Translations under genes and position numbers: made by a program
DNA from: Streptococcus infantis
GTDB taxonomy: Bacteria; Bacillota; Bacilli; Lactobacillales; Streptococcaceae
Reading direction: 5' to 3'
Assembly (NCBI RefSeq): GCF_021497965.1
Contig: NZ_CP046525.1
Span: 434,001-498,000 of the forward strand
DNA: 64,000 nt
In this document: positions 47,299 to 57,763 of the stretch, one piece after another
How positions within the stretch are numbered: position 1 is the first letter of the stretch
Layout: every line of letters begins with the position of its first letter
The notes under the pieces: model-generated
Seen by the model: the letters and a program-made list of their open reading frames with translations, nothing else
What the model was told of the DNA's origin: nothing
Databases searched by the model: none

Positions 47299-49163
47299 GT
47301 GACTTTATCGTTGAAAAACTAAGCAAATCAGTTGGGGACAAGACAGTTTTTAAGGATATTTCCTTTATCATTCATGATTTGGACAGAATCGGTCTTATTG
47401 GTGTCAATGGAACCGGGAAAACTACCCTTTTAGATGTTCTTTCTGGCGTTTCAGGTTTTGATGGTGATGTTAGCCCTTTTTCAGCAAAGAATGATTACAA
47501 GATTGGCTACTTAACCCAGGATCCGGATTTTGATGACAGCAAGACTGTCTTGGATACTGTCCTATCAAGTGATTTGAAAGAAATCCAGTTAATTCGTGAG
47601 TATGAATTGCTCATGCTTAACTACAATGAGGACAAACAGGCCCGTTTGGAACGGGTCATGGCTGAGATGGATTCCCTCCAAGCGTGGGAAATCGAAAGTC
47701 AGGTCAAGACGGTTCTCAGTAAACTAGGTATTCAAGATTTATCAACTCCTGTTGGAGCTCTGTCTGGTGGTCTCCGTAGACGGGTTCAGTTGGCGCAAGT
47801 ACTTCTTGGAAACCATGATCTCTTGCTTCTTGATGAGCCTACCAACCACTTGGATATTGGGACCATTGAGTGGTTAACCCTCTTCTTGAAGAATTCCAAG
47901 AAAACAGTATTATTTATCACCCATGATCGCTATTTCCTAGATGCTCTTTCTACGCGAATCTTTGAGTTGGACCGAGCTGGTTTGACAGAATATCAGGGGA
48001 ATTACCAGGACTATGTTCGCCTCAAAGCTGAACAGGATGAGCGCGATGCAGCTCTTCTTCACAAAAAAGAACAACTCTATAAACAGGAATTAGCCTGGAT
48101 GAGAAGACAACCACAAGCTCGTGCAACCAAGCAACAGGCGCGTATCAATCGTTTCCATGACTTGAAGAAGGAAGTTTCAGATACTAGTGTTGAGACAGAC
48201 TTAAGCATGAATTTTGAAACTAGCCGTATCGGTAAAAAGGTCATCGAGTTTAAGGATGTTTCCTTTGCCTATGATGACAAACAGATTTTGCAAGATTTTA
48301 ACCTTTTGGTCCAAGCCAAAGACCGTATCGGAATCGTTGGGGATAATGGTGTTGGGAAGTCAACTCTTCTCAATCTCATTGCAGGAAGTCTCGAGCCAAC
48401 TGAAGGTCAAGTTATTATCGGAGAAACGGTTCGCATCGCTTATTTCTCTCAACAAATCGAAGGTTTGGATGAAAGCAAGCGGGTTATTAACTACCTGCAG
48501 GAAGTGGCAGAAGAAGTCAAGACCAGTGGTGGTTCTACGACATCTATCGCTGAGTTGCTAGAGCAGTTCCTTTTCCCACGATCAACGCATGGTACCTTGA
48601 TTGAGAAGTTATCTGGTGGAGAGAAGAAACGTCTTTATCTCCTCAAACTACTCCTTGAAAAGCCTAATGTCCTCCTCTTAGACGAGCCAACAAATGATTT
48701 AGATATTGCAACCTTAACGGTTTTAGAAAATTTCTTACAAGGTTTTGCAGGACCAGTCTTGACAGTTAGTCACGACCGCTATTTCCTTGATAAGGTAGCA
48801 ACTAAAATTCTCGCTTTTGAAGATGGAACCATCCGTCCTTTCTTTGGACATTACACAGACTACCTAGATGAAAAAGCTTTTGAAGCAGAAACGGTAACTC
48901 AAAACCAAAAAGCTGACAAGGAAAAAGTCGTCAAAGTTCGTGAAGAAAAGAAACGGATGACCTACCAAGAAAAGCAGGAGTGGGCATGTATTGAAGGTGA
49001 CATCGAAGCCTTGGAAAACCGCATTGTAGAGATTGAAGAAGAGATGCAGGCAAATGGTTCTGACTTTGGGAAACTAGCCACCCTTCAAAAGGAGCTGGAT
49101 GAAAAGAATGAAGCCTTACTTGAAAAATATGAACGCTATGAATATTTAAGTGAGTTGGTTTAA
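47295..49163 (+). CDS. ABC-F family ATPase (Uup-like)
   Basis: A soluble protein of 622 residues with two ATPase domains: Walker [10 protein letters not shown] (about 36) and GDNGVGKST (about 349), signatures LSGGLRRR and LSGGEKKR, Walker [12 protein letters not shown] and [11 protein letters not shown], a linker between them and a C-terminal coiled coil (about 545-622). This is the Uup layout of ABC-F proteins, which act on ribosomes rather than in transport. It is translationally coupled to cca and to the next membrane protein gene. Confidence 0.93.
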   Translation: MSDFIVEKLSKSVGDKTVFKDISFIIHDLDRIGLIGVNGTGKTTLLDVLSGVSGFDGDVSPFSAKNDYKIGYLTQDPDFDDSKTVLDTVLSSDLKEIQLIREYELLMLNYNEDKQARLERVMAEMDSLQAWEIESQVKTVLSKLGIQDLSTPVGALSGGLRRRVQLAQVLLGNHDLLLLDEPTNHLDIGTIEWLTLFLKNSKKTVLFITHDRYFLDALSTRIFELDRAGLTEYQGNYQDYVRLKAEQDERDAALLHKKEQLYKQELAWMRRQPQARATKQQARINRFHDLKKEVSDTSVETDLSMNFETSRIGKKVIEFKDVSFAYDDKQILQDFNLLVQAKDRIGIVGDNGVGKSTLLNLIAGSLEPTEGQVIIGETVRIAYFSQQIEGLDESKRVINYLQEVAEEVKTSGGSTTSIAELLEQFLFPRSTHGTLIEKLSGGEKKRLYLLKLLLEKPNVLLLDEPTNDLDIATLTVLENFLQGFAGPVLTVSHDRYFLDKVATKILAFEDGTIRPFFGHYTDYLDEKAFEAETVTQNQKADKEKVVKVREEKKRMTYQEKQEWACIEGDIEALENRIVEIEEEMQANGSDFGKLATLQKELDEKNEALLEKYERYEYLSELV

Positions 49164-49756
49164 TGGAAGAGAAAATCATCAAATGGAGTAGTAAGAAAAT
49201 CATTTGGACTATTGTTCTCTGCTTAGTTGAGTTAGCTTTCCTTCTTTGGATCCTATCTTTTATGATGACCTATCCCAAGGAGGTACCTGTGGGATTGGTG
49301 GTATTAAGACTCTTTGTCTTATTCTTAATCATCATTGTTGGATGGCTCTTGTATGAACGGATACAGATTCTTCTATCAGATAAAGAGTATTTAAAATGTA
49401 CGGCTCAAGGTTTTTCCTATAAGCCACATCCGAAAAAAGACTGGCAGTTTTATTCTTGGGGAGATATAGAAAAATTTGCTCTTATGAGAATTAAGGGCAG
49501 TAGAAATTCAAGGGATTTTTATACTATTGAGGTTCATTTTTATGATACAAATCTTTTGAACAATAACTCTCTATGGCGACGTCTACGAAGTAGATTTACA
49601 AGTTCGAAAGATTCTAACGTTTTAAAAATTCCAATCCACTTGCTGGATGTGGGTTTGCCGCGAAGGGTATTTGAAACCATGTCCTACTATGAACGAGAGT
49701 GGCGCATTGAACAGAATCGTCAACGGAATCAAACTTCTAAAAGTAAAAAGAAGTAA
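49163..49756 (+). CDS. Uncharacterised two-helix membrane protein
   Basis: A 197-residue protein with two hydrophobic helices (about 14-36 and 42-65) and a soluble C-terminal domain ending in a basic tail (QTSKSKKK). The layout resembles the STM3941-type families of small membrane proteins with a PH-like domain, but I do not recognise it firmly. It overlaps the ABC-F gene by one base (TAATG), so it is the last gene of the dapB cluster. A terminator (49801-49828) follows. Confidence 0.75.
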   Translation: MEEKIIKWSSKKIIWTIVLCLVELAFLLWILSFMMTYPKEVPVGLVVLRLFVLFLIIIVGWLLYERIQILLSDKEYLKCTAQGFSYKPHPKKDWQFYSWGDIEKFALMRIKGSRNSRDFYTIEVHFYDTNLLNNNSLWRRLRSRFTSSKDSNVLKIPIHLLDVGLPRRVFETMSYYEREWRIEQNRQRNQTSKSKKK

Positions 49757-49800
49757 GGATTTCATTGCCTGATTAACCGGTTGCTATTGAAGAGCAAAGG

Positions 49801-49834
49801 GAAGTCTTGGACCAATTTTCAAGACTTCTTTCTA
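49801..49834 (+). terminator. Terminator after the membrane protein gene
   Basis: GAAGTCTTG (49801-49809) and CAAGACTTC (49820-49828) with T-rich tail. Confidence 0.8.
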
Positions 49835-49854
49835 TTTTGCTTTTCTAGGAAATA

Positions 49855-49863
49855 TGGTATAAT
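49855..49863 (+). promoter_or_regulatory. Extended -10 promoter of apt
   Basis: TGg-TATAAT at 49855-49863, with TTGCTT at 49837 as a possible -35 at short spacing. Confidence 0.65.
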
Positions 49864-49895
49864 AGGGAGTAAAAACTTAAAAAGAAAGAAATGCT

Positions 49896-50408
49896 ATGAA
49901 CTTAAAAGATTACATTGCAAGTATTGAAAATTACCCACAAGAAGGCATTACGTTCCGTGATATCAGCCCTTTGATGGCTAACGGAAATGCCTACAGCTAT
50001 GCTGTTCGTGAAATTGTTCAATATGCTACTGACAAAAAGATTGATATGATCGTAGGACCAGAAGCGCGTGGATTTATCGTTGGATGTCCAGTCGCTTTTG
50101 AGTTGGGAATTGGTTTTGCTCCTGTACGTAAACCAGGAAAATTGCCACGCGAAGTGATTTCAGCTGACTACGAAAAAGAATATGGTGTTGATACTTTGAC
50201 TATGCACGCAGATGCTATCAAACCAGGTCAACGTGTTCTGATCGTAGATGACCTCTTGGCAACAGGTGGTACTGTGAAAGCAACCATCGAAATGATTGAA
50301 AAACTTGGTGGTATCGTAGCTGGTTGTGCCTTCTTGATTGAGCTTGATGAACTTAAAGGCCGTGAAGCTATCGGAGATTACGATTACAAAGTGCTCATGC
50401 ATTATTAA
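49896..50408 (+). CDS. apt: Adenine phosphoribosyltransferase
   Basis: Salvages adenine to AMP with PRPP. 170 residues with the PRPP loop [13 protein letters not shown] (about 109-121) and family N-terminus [17 protein letters not shown]. AAAGAAAG precedes the ATG. Single-gene unit with its own promoter and terminator. Confidence 0.96.
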   Translation: MNLKDYIASIENYPQEGITFRDISPLMANGNAYSYAVREIVQYATDKKIDMIVGPEARGFIVGCPVAFELGIGFAPVRKPGKLPREVISADYEKEYGVDTLTMHADAIKPGQRVLIVDDLLATGGTVKATIEMIEKLGGIVAGCAFLIELDELKGREAIGDYDYKVLMHY

Positions 50409-50412
50409 AGAA

Positions 50413-50440
50413 AAAACAGTCCTTAGGGCTGTTTTCTCTT
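50413..50440 (+). terminator. Terminator after apt
   Basis: AAAACAGTCC (50413-50422), loop TTA, GGGCTGTTTT (50426-50435). Confidence 0.85.
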
Positions 50441-50477
50441 CATAGTGATATAAAAAAAGGCTATACCTAGTTAGAGA

Positions 50478-50516
50478 AAAACTATAATTGAAAACTATAT
50501 CTTCTTACAGTATAAT
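50478..50516 (+). promoter_or_regulatory. Promoter of metA with direct repeats
   Basis: TTGAAA (50488-50493), 17-base spacer, TATAAT (50511-50516). The word AAAACTATA occurs twice (50478-50486 and 50491-50499), flanking and overlapping the -35, a plausible activator or repressor site. An 86-base leader precedes the gene. Confidence 0.65.
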
Positions 50517-50601
50517 AAAAGGAAGGACTATCGTCAGCTGATTTTCATTTGACGACTGCATGTTAACTTGAGCCTAGTATTGATAGAGTAAGGAGATTTC
50601 C

Positions 50602-51546
50602 ATGCCGATTCGGATTGATAAAAAATTACCAGCAGTTGAGATTTTACGAACGGAAAATATTTTCGTCATGGATGACCAGCGAGCGGCTCATCAGGATATT
50701 CGACCACTGAAAATTTTGATTTTAAACTTAATGCCACAAAAGATGGTGACAGAGGCTCAGCTTTTGCGACATTTAGCTAATACTCCGCTTCAGTTGGATA
50801 TTGACTTTTTATATATGGAAAGTCACCAATCAAAAACAACTCGCTCAGAGCATATGGAGACATTTTATAAGACCTTCTCAGAAATCAAAGACGAGTATTT
50901 TGACGGGTTGATCATTACAGGAGCTCCGGTTGAACATCTTCCCTTCGAAGAAGTGGACTACTGGGAGGAATTTACCCAAGTGATTGATTGGTCTAAAACT
51001 CATGTCTACTCGACCCTCCATATTTGTTGGGGTGCTCAGGCAGGTCTTTACTATCGATATGGTGTAGATAAACACCAGATGGCCCAAAAGCTTTCTGGAA
51101 TTTATCCTCAGGATGTTTTAAAAGAAGGTCATCTTTTGCTGAGAGGATTTGATGATCTATATGTATCGCCTCATTCTCGTCATACAGAAATTCTCAAAGA
51201 GGATATCTTGAATAAAACTAATTTAGAGATTTTAGCATCAGGTGAAGAGGTGGGAATCTCTATCCTTGCAAGTCGAGATTTGAGAGAAGTCTATAGCTTT
51301 GGGCATTTGGAGTATGATCGTGATACGCTCGCGAAAGAATATTTTAGAGATCTAGATGCTGGTTTAGATCCACATATACCAGAAAATTATTTCAAAAATG
51401 ATGACATTCACGAACTTCCATGCATGCTCTGGAGTTCATCTGCAGCCCTCTTTTTCAGTAACTGGGTAAATTATGCAGTTTACCAAGAAACGCCTTTTGA
51501 GTGGAAAAGTGCGGAAGAAGATGTGTCTCATTTTGGATATTTATAA
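50602..51546 (+). CDS. metA: Homoserine O-acyltransferase (MetA family)
   Basis: Activates homoserine for methionine synthesis. 314 residues; the acyl-enzyme nucleophile is Cys142 in HICWGAQAG, with His and Glu of the triad later (SRHTE, about 195, and GHLEY, about 235). Many Firmicute MetA proteins use acetyl-CoA rather than succinyl-CoA; this depends on one residue that I cannot assign by eye. TAAGGAG precedes the ATG. The dnaD-like gene follows after eight bases. Confidence 0.94.
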   Translation: MPIRIDKKLPAVEILRTENIFVMDDQRAAHQDIRPLKILILNLMPQKMVTEAQLLRHLANTPLQLDIDFLYMESHQSKTTRSEHMETFYKTFSEIKDEYFDGLIITGAPVEHLPFEEVDYWEEFTQVIDWSKTHVYSTLHICWGAQAGLYYRYGVDKHQMAQKLSGIYPQDVLKEGHLLLRGFDDLYVSPHSRHTEILKEDILNKTNLEILASGEEVGISILASRDLREVYSFGHLEYDRDTLAKEYFRDLDAGLDPHIPENYFKNDDIHELPCMLWSSSAALFFSNWVNYAVYQETPFEWKSAEEDVSHFGYL

Positions 51547-51554
51547 GAGGAATT

Positions 51555-52229
51555 ATGACATATTTAGATGCTTTTAAATCAGGGAACTTGGTGTTACCGA
51601 GTGATCTGCTTTTGAATTACAATCAACTCTTCTCGTCAAGCGATGATTTCTTGATTTGGCAATTCTTTTACCTACAAAATACAACGGCTTTGGGTGAGTT
51701 GTCGCCAAGTCAAATCGCTGAAAAAATTGGCAAAGAGGTCACTGAAGTCAATCAAGCCATTTCACGATTGACCGATAAAGGATTACTCCAATATCGTACA
51801 ATTGAGCTAAATGGAGAGATTGAAGTTATTTTTGACGCAACCCTTGCCTTGGAGCGCCTAGACCAACTATTTGAAGAACAAGCTCCAAATCAAGTGAAAC
51901 CAGCTCAGAATGACTTGAAGAGCTTGGTGGAAACTTTCCAACAGGAGCTAGGTCGTCTCTTGAGTCCCTTTGAAATCGAAGATTTGGAAAAGAGTTTGAA
52001 AGAAGATGGGACGAGTGCGGATTTGATAAAAGAAGCTCTACGTGAAGCTGTTTTGAATGGAAAACCAAACTGGAAATATATCCAAGCAATCCTACGAAAC
52101 TGGCGACATGAGGGTATTAAGAGTGTAGCCCAGGTAGAAGTGAAACGTCAGGAGAGAGAGGCAACAAACCCTCAAAATGTTCAAGTTTCATCTGATTTTA
52201 AAAATGCCATGGACCTTTGGAAAGACTAA
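51555..52229 (+). CDS. DnaD-like replication initiation protein
   Basis: A 224-residue protein with an N-terminal winged helix (about 1-90, SQIAEKIGKEVTEVNQAISRL) and a C-terminal DnaD domain (about 130-205, with the YxxxI-type ending WKYIQAILRNW). DnaD helps load the replicative helicase in Firmicutes. I use ATG 51555 after AAGAGGAA; the longer frame would overlap the end of metA by 46 bases. The gene after dnaD is often nth, but here a convergent amylase gene follows. Confidence 0.9.
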   Translation: MTYLDAFKSGNLVLPSDLLLNYNQLFSSSDDFLIWQFFYLQNTTALGELSPSQIAEKIGKEVTEVNQAISRLTDKGLLQYRTIELNGEIEVIFDATLALERLDQLFEEQAPNQVKPAQNDLKSLVETFQQELGRLLSPFEIEDLEKSLKEDGTSADLIKEALREAVLNGKPNWKYIQAILRNWRHEGIKSVAQVEVKRQEREATNPQNVQVSSDFKNAMDLWKD

Positions 52230-52242
52230 TATTTAGCAATAA

Positions 52243-52269
52243 AAAAACTTGCCATAGGCAAGTTTTTTT
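52243..52269. terminator. Bidirectional terminator between the dnaD-like and amylase genes
   Basis: AAAAACTTGCC (52243-52253), loop ATA, GGCAAGTTTTT (52257-52267). Confidence 0.88.
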
Positions 52270-52275
52270 GTGCTC

Positions 52276-53727
52276 TTAATAAGTAATCCCCCAAACACTG
52301 ACTGAACGCTCAGCAACTGGGAAGTCGCCGTATCCTTCGGCAGTAATAGTTACTTGTTCTGGATGGTTGCCAAGCAAATCAACAAATGTTCGATTTGCCC
52401 ACTCTTGACCGACATACATGGTTTTGTAATTTTCTTGAGCGTTTGAGATAAGAACGGCGATAGGTGATTGGTTGTCAGTGCCAGAACGGACCCAACCGAT
52501 ACAATTAGGGTCATCAAAGTAGTCCGTTTGCTCACCGTAAGCTAACTCTTTTCGGATAGTTAGCAAACGGTTAAGGACATCTTTAAAGTCTTGCTGGGCA
52601 AATTGACCAGAAATACCGTAGTAGTCTCCGTAAAAGACACAGGGAAGACCCTGTTCACGCAAAAGAATAAGAGCATAGGCTGCTGGCTTAAACCATTCTT
52701 CAACAGTAGATTCGAGGGCTTGACCGCGTTGTGTATCATGGTTTTCGACAAAGGTCACAGCTCGATCCGGATTGATTTGAGCCAGACTATCATTAAAAAT
52801 AGTTGTTAAATCATAGTCAGCTCCTGCCTGGCTTGCCTCAAAGAGATTCATATGAAGGCGAACATCAACAAGATCAAAGCGTTCTTCAATTTTTTCAAGA
52901 TAATCCAGATTAGCTTCCTTATCAGGATTCCAGAATTCTCCGAAAACATAGAAGTCTTGACCATATTTTTCCTTGATATCGCGTATGAAATTGCGCATAA
53001 AGAAAGAGTCAATGTGCTTAACTGCATCTAAGCGAAAGCCTGATACACCAGTCGTTTCGATAAACCAATTTGCCCAGTCATAGATATTCTGGATGACTTC
53101 GGGGTGTTTGAAATCCAGGTCTGCGTACATGAGATAGTCGTAATTTCCGTTCTCATTGTCGACTAATTCTTCATGAGCCCAACCTTTATTCTCTCCCTGA
53201 ATGAGATAGATGCCAGACTTACGACGTTTAGCATCGTAGTCAGTTCCTGTGAAGTGGTACCAGTGCCAGTGAAAATCGTTGTAGGTGTTTTGTCTACCAT
53301 CAAAAGTAAAACCGGTCCAGCCATTGATGGTGAAAGGTTCTCCAAGTTCGATTGTGCGGTCTTCTGGATCCACTTCGATAACTTGAAAGGATTCTAAATG
53401 ATCTGCAGCTGCCTTGTGGTTTAAGACGACATCAGCCATCGGTTGGATTCCGTGAGATTTCAGTGTTTGAATGGCTTGGAGATAATCTTCTTTGAAGCCA
53501 TACTTGGTACGAACAGTTCCTTTTTGGTCAAATTCACCAAGGTCGAATAGATCATAGACTCCATAACCAACATCTTTTTCGTTTGTAGCCTTAAAAGCAG
53601 GTGGCATCCAGATATGACTAATTCCTAAGTTAGCTAGGTGTTCAGCATCGTTAGTTAGTCGTTCCCAGTGTTTTCCGTCATGGGGGAGATACCACTCAAA
53701 ATATTGCATTAGGGTTTGATTTTTCAT
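52276..53727 (-). CDS. Cytoplasmic alpha-amylase (GH13)
   Basis: A 483-residue glycoside hydrolase with no signal peptide, so it should act on maltodextrins inside the cell. Catalytic residues: nucleophile Asp234 (GFRLDAVKH), acid/base Glu264 (VFGEFW) and Asp331 (VENHDTQ); calcium-site region DVVLNHK near 100. The N-terminus MQYFEWYLP is typical of GH13 subfamily 5 amylases. GAGGA lies upstream. Its promoter is covered by a MalR-like operator, indicating induction by maltose or maltodextrins. Confidence 0.94.
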   Translation of the reverse strand: MKNQTLMQYFEWYLPHDGKHWERLTNDAEHLANLGISHIWMPPAFKATNEKDVGYGVYDLFDLGEFDQKGTVRTKYGFKEDYLQAIQTLKSHGIQPMADVVLNHKAAADHLESFQVIEVDPEDRTIELGEPFTINGWTGFTFDGRQNTYNDFHWHWYHFTGTDYDAKRRKSGIYLIQGENKGWAHEELVDNENGNYDYLMYADLDFKHPEVIQNIYDWANWFIETTGVSGFRLDAVKHIDSFFMRNFIRDIKEKYGQDFYVFGEFWNPDKEANLDYLEKIEERFDLVDVRLHMNLFEASQAGADYDLTTIFNDSLAQINPDRAVTFVENHDTQRGQALESTVEEWFKPAAYALILLREQGLPCVFYGDYYGISGQFAQQDFKDVLNRLLTIRKELAYGEQTDYFDDPNCIGWVRSGTDNQSPIAVLISNAQENYKTMYVGQEWANRTFVDLLGNHPEQVTITAEGYGDFPVAERSVSVWGITY

Positions 53728-53759
53728 AGAAAGTCCTCATACTTAACAATTTGACAATC

Positions 53760-53788
53760 ATTTTACCACAAAGCTGTACAATACGCAA
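53760..53788 (-). promoter_or_regulatory. Amylase promoter
   Basis: On the minus strand: -35 TTGCGT (53788-53783), 17-base spacer, TGg-TAAAAT (-10 at 53765-53760). Confidence 0.7.
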
Positions 53789-53797
53789 ACGTTTGCG
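53784..53797. promoter_or_regulatory. MalR/LacI-family operator at the amylase promoter
   Basis: CGCAAACGTTTGCG is a perfect 14-base palindrome overlapping the -35 box. Its CG-centred form is that of LacI-family operators and matches what I recall of the streptococcal MalR site; CcpA binding is the alternative. Confidence 0.75.
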
Positions 53798-53950
53798 CTG
53801 CAAAATATACGGGTCTTATTTTATGTCCATTTTTTATCTTAGACATTGGAAAATATGAAGGGGGAGACTGTCTGTTGAAAGCGATTGATGAAAATGAAGG
53901 ATAAAGGGCCATCTTTCCTATGAAATCAATGTAGAAAACCAGTTTCTGTT

Positions 53951-53979
53951 TTGTGAAATTTCAACAAATTTGATATAAT
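53951..53979 (+). promoter_or_regulatory. Leaderless-type promoter of the rRNA methyltransferase-aro operon
   Basis: TTGTGA (53951-53956), 17-base spacer, TGa-TATAAT (-10 at 53974-53979). The ATG at 53987 is seven bases after the -10. Confidence 0.65.
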
Positions 53980-53986
53980 TGTATCT

Positions 53987-55150
53987 ATGAAAAAAGTATT
54001 CGTCAGCCGGCGTGTCGAAAAAAAGCTGAATAAAGGTCAGATGGTTTTGGAAGAGATTGATTTTCCAGAGCTATCTGAAACTGATCAGGAAGTTGAACTT
54101 TTCAGCCAAAGCAAAGAATTTTTAGGAAAGGCTTATTTATCCAGTCAAAACAAGGGGATTGGTTGGTTTGTATCTAACCAGAAAGTTTCTTTTGACCGAT
54201 CTTTTTTTGAAAGTTTGTTTAAAAAAGCCAAACAAAGACGCGCTAACTACTATCAAGATGAGTTGACAACTGCCTTTCGTTTGTTTAATCAAGAAGGCGA
54301 TGGATTTGGTGGCATGACACTGGATCTTTATGGAGATTATGTTGTTTTTTCTTGGTATAACTCCTATATCTATAGCCTTCGTCAAGAAATTATAGCTGCC
54401 TTTGCTCAGGTGTTTCCAGAAGTCCTAGGTGCCTATGAAAAAATTCGTTTTAAAGGTTTGGATTATGATTCTGCTCACGTCTATGGTCAAGAAGCAGCTG
54501 ATTTTTTCACTGTTCTTGAAAATGGAGTCTTGTACCAAGTCTTTATGAACGACGGCCTTATGACAGGGATTTTCTTGGATCAGCATGAAGTTCGTGGGAG
54601 CCTGGTTGATGGTCTAGCTATGGGGAAATCCTTACTCAATATGTTTTCCTATACAGCCGCTTTCTCAGTTGCTGCAGCCATGGGAGGTGCCAGTGAAACG
54701 ACTTCTGTGGATCTAGCCAAGCGTTCGAGAGAACTATCAGAAGCTCATTTTCATGCTAATGGACTGAGTCTTGATCATCATCGATTGATTGTCATGGATG
54801 TCTTTGAATACTTTAAATATGCTAAGAGGAAGGGGTTGAGCTACGACGTGATTGTTCTGGATCCGCCTAGCTTTGCCCGAAATAAAAAACAAACCTTCTC
54901 TGTAGCGAAGGATTATCACAAGTTGATTTCCCAAAGCCTAGAGATTTTAACCCCCGGTGGAATCATTATCGCTAGTACCAATGCGGCTAATGTTTCTCGT
55001 CAAAAATTCACAGAACAAATCAACAAAGGATTTGCAGGAAGAAAGTACCAGATTTTAAATAAATATGGACTTCCAGCAGACTTTGTCTACAACGAAAAAG
55101 ATGAAAGTAGTAATTACCTCAAAGTGATTACCATGAAGGTTAGTAAATGA
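53987..55150 (+). CDS. Class I rRNA methyltransferase with PUA domain (RlmI/RlmK type)
   Basis: A 387-residue protein: N-terminal PUA-like domain (about 1-75), linker, and a Rossmann methyltransferase with [16 protein letters not shown] (about 208) and [11 protein letters not shown] (about 292). E. coli RlmI methylates C1962 of 23S rRNA at C5; this protein is the likely counterpart but the site is inferred. No Shine-Dalgarno lies before the ATG and the -10 is seven bases away, so the mRNA should be leaderless. It overlaps aroD by ATGA and so heads the aromatic cluster. Confidence 0.87.
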   Translation: MKKVFVSRRVEKKLNKGQMVLEEIDFPELSETDQEVELFSQSKEFLGKAYLSSQNKGIGWFVSNQKVSFDRSFFESLFKKAKQRRANYYQDELTTAFRLFNQEGDGFGGMTLDLYGDYVVFSWYNSYIYSLRQEIIAAFAQVFPEVLGAYEKIRFKGLDYDSAHVYGQEAADFFTVLENGVLYQVFMNDGLMTGIFLDQHEVRGSLVDGLAMGKSLLNMFSYTAAFSVAAAMGGASETTSVDLAKRSRELSEAHFHANGLSLDHHRLIVMDVFEYFKYAKRKGLSYDVIVLDPPSFARNKKQTFSVAKDYHKLISQSLEILTPGGIIIASTNAANVSRQKFTEQINKGFAGRKYQILNKYGLPADFVYNEKDESSNYLKVITMKVSK

Positions 55151-55824
55151 AATTAATTGTTTCCGTAATGCCAAGAAGTTTAGAGGAGGCTCAGGCTATT
55201 GATGCGATGCGCTACCATGATGCTGATATCATTGAGTGGCGAGCTGACTTCTTACCAAAGGAAGCTATTTTGCAGGTAGCACCCGCTATTTTTGAAAAAT
55301 TCGCGGGTCGTGAGCTTGTTTTTACCTTGCGTACTCGTGCTGAGGGTGGTCAAATTGAACTCTCGTCAGAAGAATATGTTCAAATTATCAAGGAAGTAGC
55401 CCAGCTTTATCAACCAGATTATATTGATTTTGAGTATTTTAGTTATAGAGATGTTTTTGAGGAGATGTTAGAATTTCCAAACCTGGTCTTAAGCTATCAT
55501 AATTTCCAAGAAACACCGGAAAATCTAATGGAAATCTTGTCTGAGTTGACAAGTTTAAATCCTAAAGTTGTAAAAATCGCGGTTATGGCTCATACAGAAC
55601 AAGATGTATTGGATTTGATGAACTTTACACGTGGCTTTAAAACATTGAACCCAGAACAAGAATATGTGACGATTTCTATGGGGAAAATGGGTAAGGTTTC
55701 TCGTATCACTTCAGATGTGACGGGTTCTAGCTGGTCTTTTGCGAGTCTGGACGAAGCCAGTGCTCCAGGACAGATTTCACTTTCTAGCATGAAAAAAATT
55801 CGGGAGATACTAAATGAAGATTGA
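55147..55824 (+). CDS. aroD: 3-dehydroquinate dehydratase, type I
   Basis: Third step of the shikimate pathway. 225 residues; type I features are EWRAD (substrate binding) near residue 31, the catalytic His in SYHNFQ (about 118) and the Schiff-base Lys in VVKIAVM (about 142). It overlaps both neighbours (ATGA with the methyltransferase and 11 bases with aroE), so translation is coupled. Confidence 0.95.
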   Translation: MKLIVSVMPRSLEEAQAIDAMRYHDADIIEWRADFLPKEAILQVAPAIFEKFAGRELVFTLRTRAEGGQIELSSEEYVQIIKEVAQLYQPDYIDFEYFSYRDVFEEMLEFPNLVLSYHNFQETPENLMEILSELTSLNPKVVKIAVMAHTEQDVLDLMNFTRGFKTLNPEQEYVTISMGKMGKVSRITSDVTGSSWSFASLDEASAPGQISLSSMKKIREILNED

Positions 55825-56668
55825 TGGCTACACAAGTTTAGCAGCTGTAGTCGCAAATCCCATTAAACACTCCATTTCTCCCTTCATTCACAATACAGCT
55901 TTTGAGGCAACCAATACCAATGGGGTTTATCTTGCTTGGGAGGTAGAAGGAACTGACTTGGCAGAAACAGTTGCCAATATTCGTCGTTATCAGATGTTTG
56001 GAATTAATCTTTCTATGCCCTACAAGGAGCAGGTCATTCCTTATCTGGATCAATTGAGTGAAGAAGCTCGTTTGATTGGTGCTGTCAATACGGTTGTGAA
56101 TCGAGAGGGAACTTTAATTGGATATAACACAGATGGCAAGGGATTCTTTAAGAGCTTGCCTTCTTTTAAAATATCTGGAAAAAGAATGGTTCTGTTAGGG
56201 GCAGGTGGTGCAGCTAAAGCAATTTTGGCGCAGGCAATCTTAGATGGGGTCAGTCAGGTTTCTGTCTTTGTACGATCGGCTTCAATGGGAAAAACACAAC
56301 CTTACTTAGAGAAGCTACAGCATGAAACAGGATTTAGAGTAGATTTGTTTGCCTTAGAGGATGCTCAAGAGCTCCAAGAGAACATTCGAAAAGCGGAACT
56401 CTTGGTCAATGCGACCAGTGTGGGGATGGATGGGGCATTTCAGCCAATCCCAACAAGCATTGTTTTACCAGAGAAGCTATTGGTAGCAGATGTGATTTAT
56501 CAACCCTTTGAAACACCATTTCTAAAGTGGGCAAGGAGCCAGGGAAATCACGCTGTTAATGGCCTAGGCATGTTACTTTACCAAGCAGCTGAAGCTTTTC
56601 AGTTATGGACCGGAAAGGAAATGCCAACAGATCAAATCTGGGAATTATTAAAACAAAAGTATCAATAA
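55814..56668 (+). CDS. aroE: Shikimate dehydrogenase
   Basis: Reduces 3-dehydroshikimate with NADPH. 284 residues; the N-terminal substrate motif [13 protein letters not shown], catalytic Lys in SMPYKEQ (about 65) and NADP fold GAGGAAKAI (about 132). The start lies inside aroD. It is full length with no signs of decay. Confidence 0.95.
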   Translation: MKIDGYTSLAAVVANPIKHSISPFIHNTAFEATNTNGVYLAWEVEGTDLAETVANIRRYQMFGINLSMPYKEQVIPYLDQLSEEARLIGAVNTVVNREGTLIGYNTDGKGFFKSLPSFKISGKRMVLLGAGGAAKAILAQAILDGVSQVSVFVRSASMGKTQPYLEKLQHETGFRVDLFALEDAQELQENIRKAELLVNATSVGMDGAFQPIPTSIVLPEKLLVADVIYQPFETPFLKWARSQGNHAVNGLGMLLYQAAEAFQLWTGKEMPTDQIWELLKQKYQ

Positions 56669-56686
56669 AGAAAGAGGAGAACTGCT

Positions 56687-57754
56687 ATGAAAATCAAAAT
56701 AGACCTTCCCCACCATCCCTATGATATTCAGATTGAAAAAGGATGCTTGTCTCAAGCAGGAAAATGGTTGCGGGAACTTTGGCAACCGCAAAAAGTCGTT
56801 ATCATTACCGATAACCATGTGGCTTCTCTCTATGCAGAAAAAGTAAAATTGATCCTAGAGGATGCTGGTTTTCAAGTGGCAGTTTTTGACTTCCTAGAGG
56901 GTGAAGAGCGAAAAAATCTAACCACGGTTCAAAAGGCTTATGAATTTCTAGTTAAGCAAGACTTGACTCGTAGCGATGGTATCGTAGCTCTAGGTGGTGG
57001 AGTTGTTGGTGATTTGGCTGGCTTTGTAGCCTCAACTTACATGCGCGGTATTCACTTTGTTCAAATTCCGACCAGTTTGACTGCTCAAGTCGATTCTTCA
57101 ATCGGTGGTAAGACAGGAGTGAATACTCCTTTTGCCAAGAATATGGTAGGAACTTTTGCCCAGCCAGACGGCGTTTTGATTGATCCAACCGTTCTTGAAA
57201 CCTTGGGTAAACGAGAGTTGATTGAAGGAATGGGTGAAGTCATCAAGTATGGCTTAATCGAAGACCCGGAACTCTGGGACTTGTTATCTGAAATGGATGG
57301 TTCCGTAGAGAGTATTTTGGAGCATTCAGAAAGTTTGATTGAGCATTCTTGCCAGGTCAAGCGCAAGATGGTAGTCGAGGATGAATTGGACAATGGTATT
57401 CGTCTGTATCTCAATTTTGGTCACACCATTGGCCATGCTATCGAAGCGACTGCTGGTTATGGAAGTGTCATGCATGGTGAGGCAGTAGCGATGGGAATGG
57501 TACAGGTCTCCAAAGTAGCAGAGGGAAAAGGCCTCATGCCAGCTGGGATCACTCAGTCTATCCGAGAAATGTGTCAGAAATTTGGCCTTCCTGTTGATTA
57601 TGAAAACTGGGATGTTGATAAGGTTTATCAGGCCTTGACTCATGATAAAAAAGCGCGTGGTAACACCATGAAATTAGTATTGGTACCAGAACTTGGTTCA
57701 GCCACTATTCACCCCGTCTCACTCGAAGAAATGAAAGATTACTTGGTAAAATAA
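56687..57754 (+). CDS. aroB: 3-dehydroquinate synthase
   Basis: Closes DAHP to 3-dehydroquinate using NAD+ and a divalent metal. 355 residues; NAD motif [13 protein letters not shown] (about 101-113), metal ligands in [10 protein letters not shown] (Glu about 182) and in NFGHTIGHA (His about 246) and HGEAVA (His about 262). AAAGAGGAG precedes the ATG. Fourth gene of the cluster. Confidence 0.96.
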   Translation: MKIKIDLPHHPYDIQIEKGCLSQAGKWLRELWQPQKVVIITDNHVASLYAEKVKLILEDAGFQVAVFDFLEGEERKNLTTVQKAYEFLVKQDLTRSDGIVALGGGVVGDLAGFVASTYMRGIHFVQIPTSLTAQVDSSIGGKTGVNTPFAKNMVGTFAQPDGVLIDPTVLETLGKRELIEGMGEVIKYGLIEDPELWDLLSEMDGSVESILEHSESLIEHSCQVKRKMVVEDELDNGIRLYLNFGHTIGHAIEATAGYGSVMHGEAVAMGMVQVSKVAEGKGLMPAGITQSIREMCQKFGLPVDYENWDVDKVYQALTHDKKARGNTMKLVLVPELGSATIHPVSLEEMKDYLVK

Positions 57755-57763
57755 GGAGAATGT

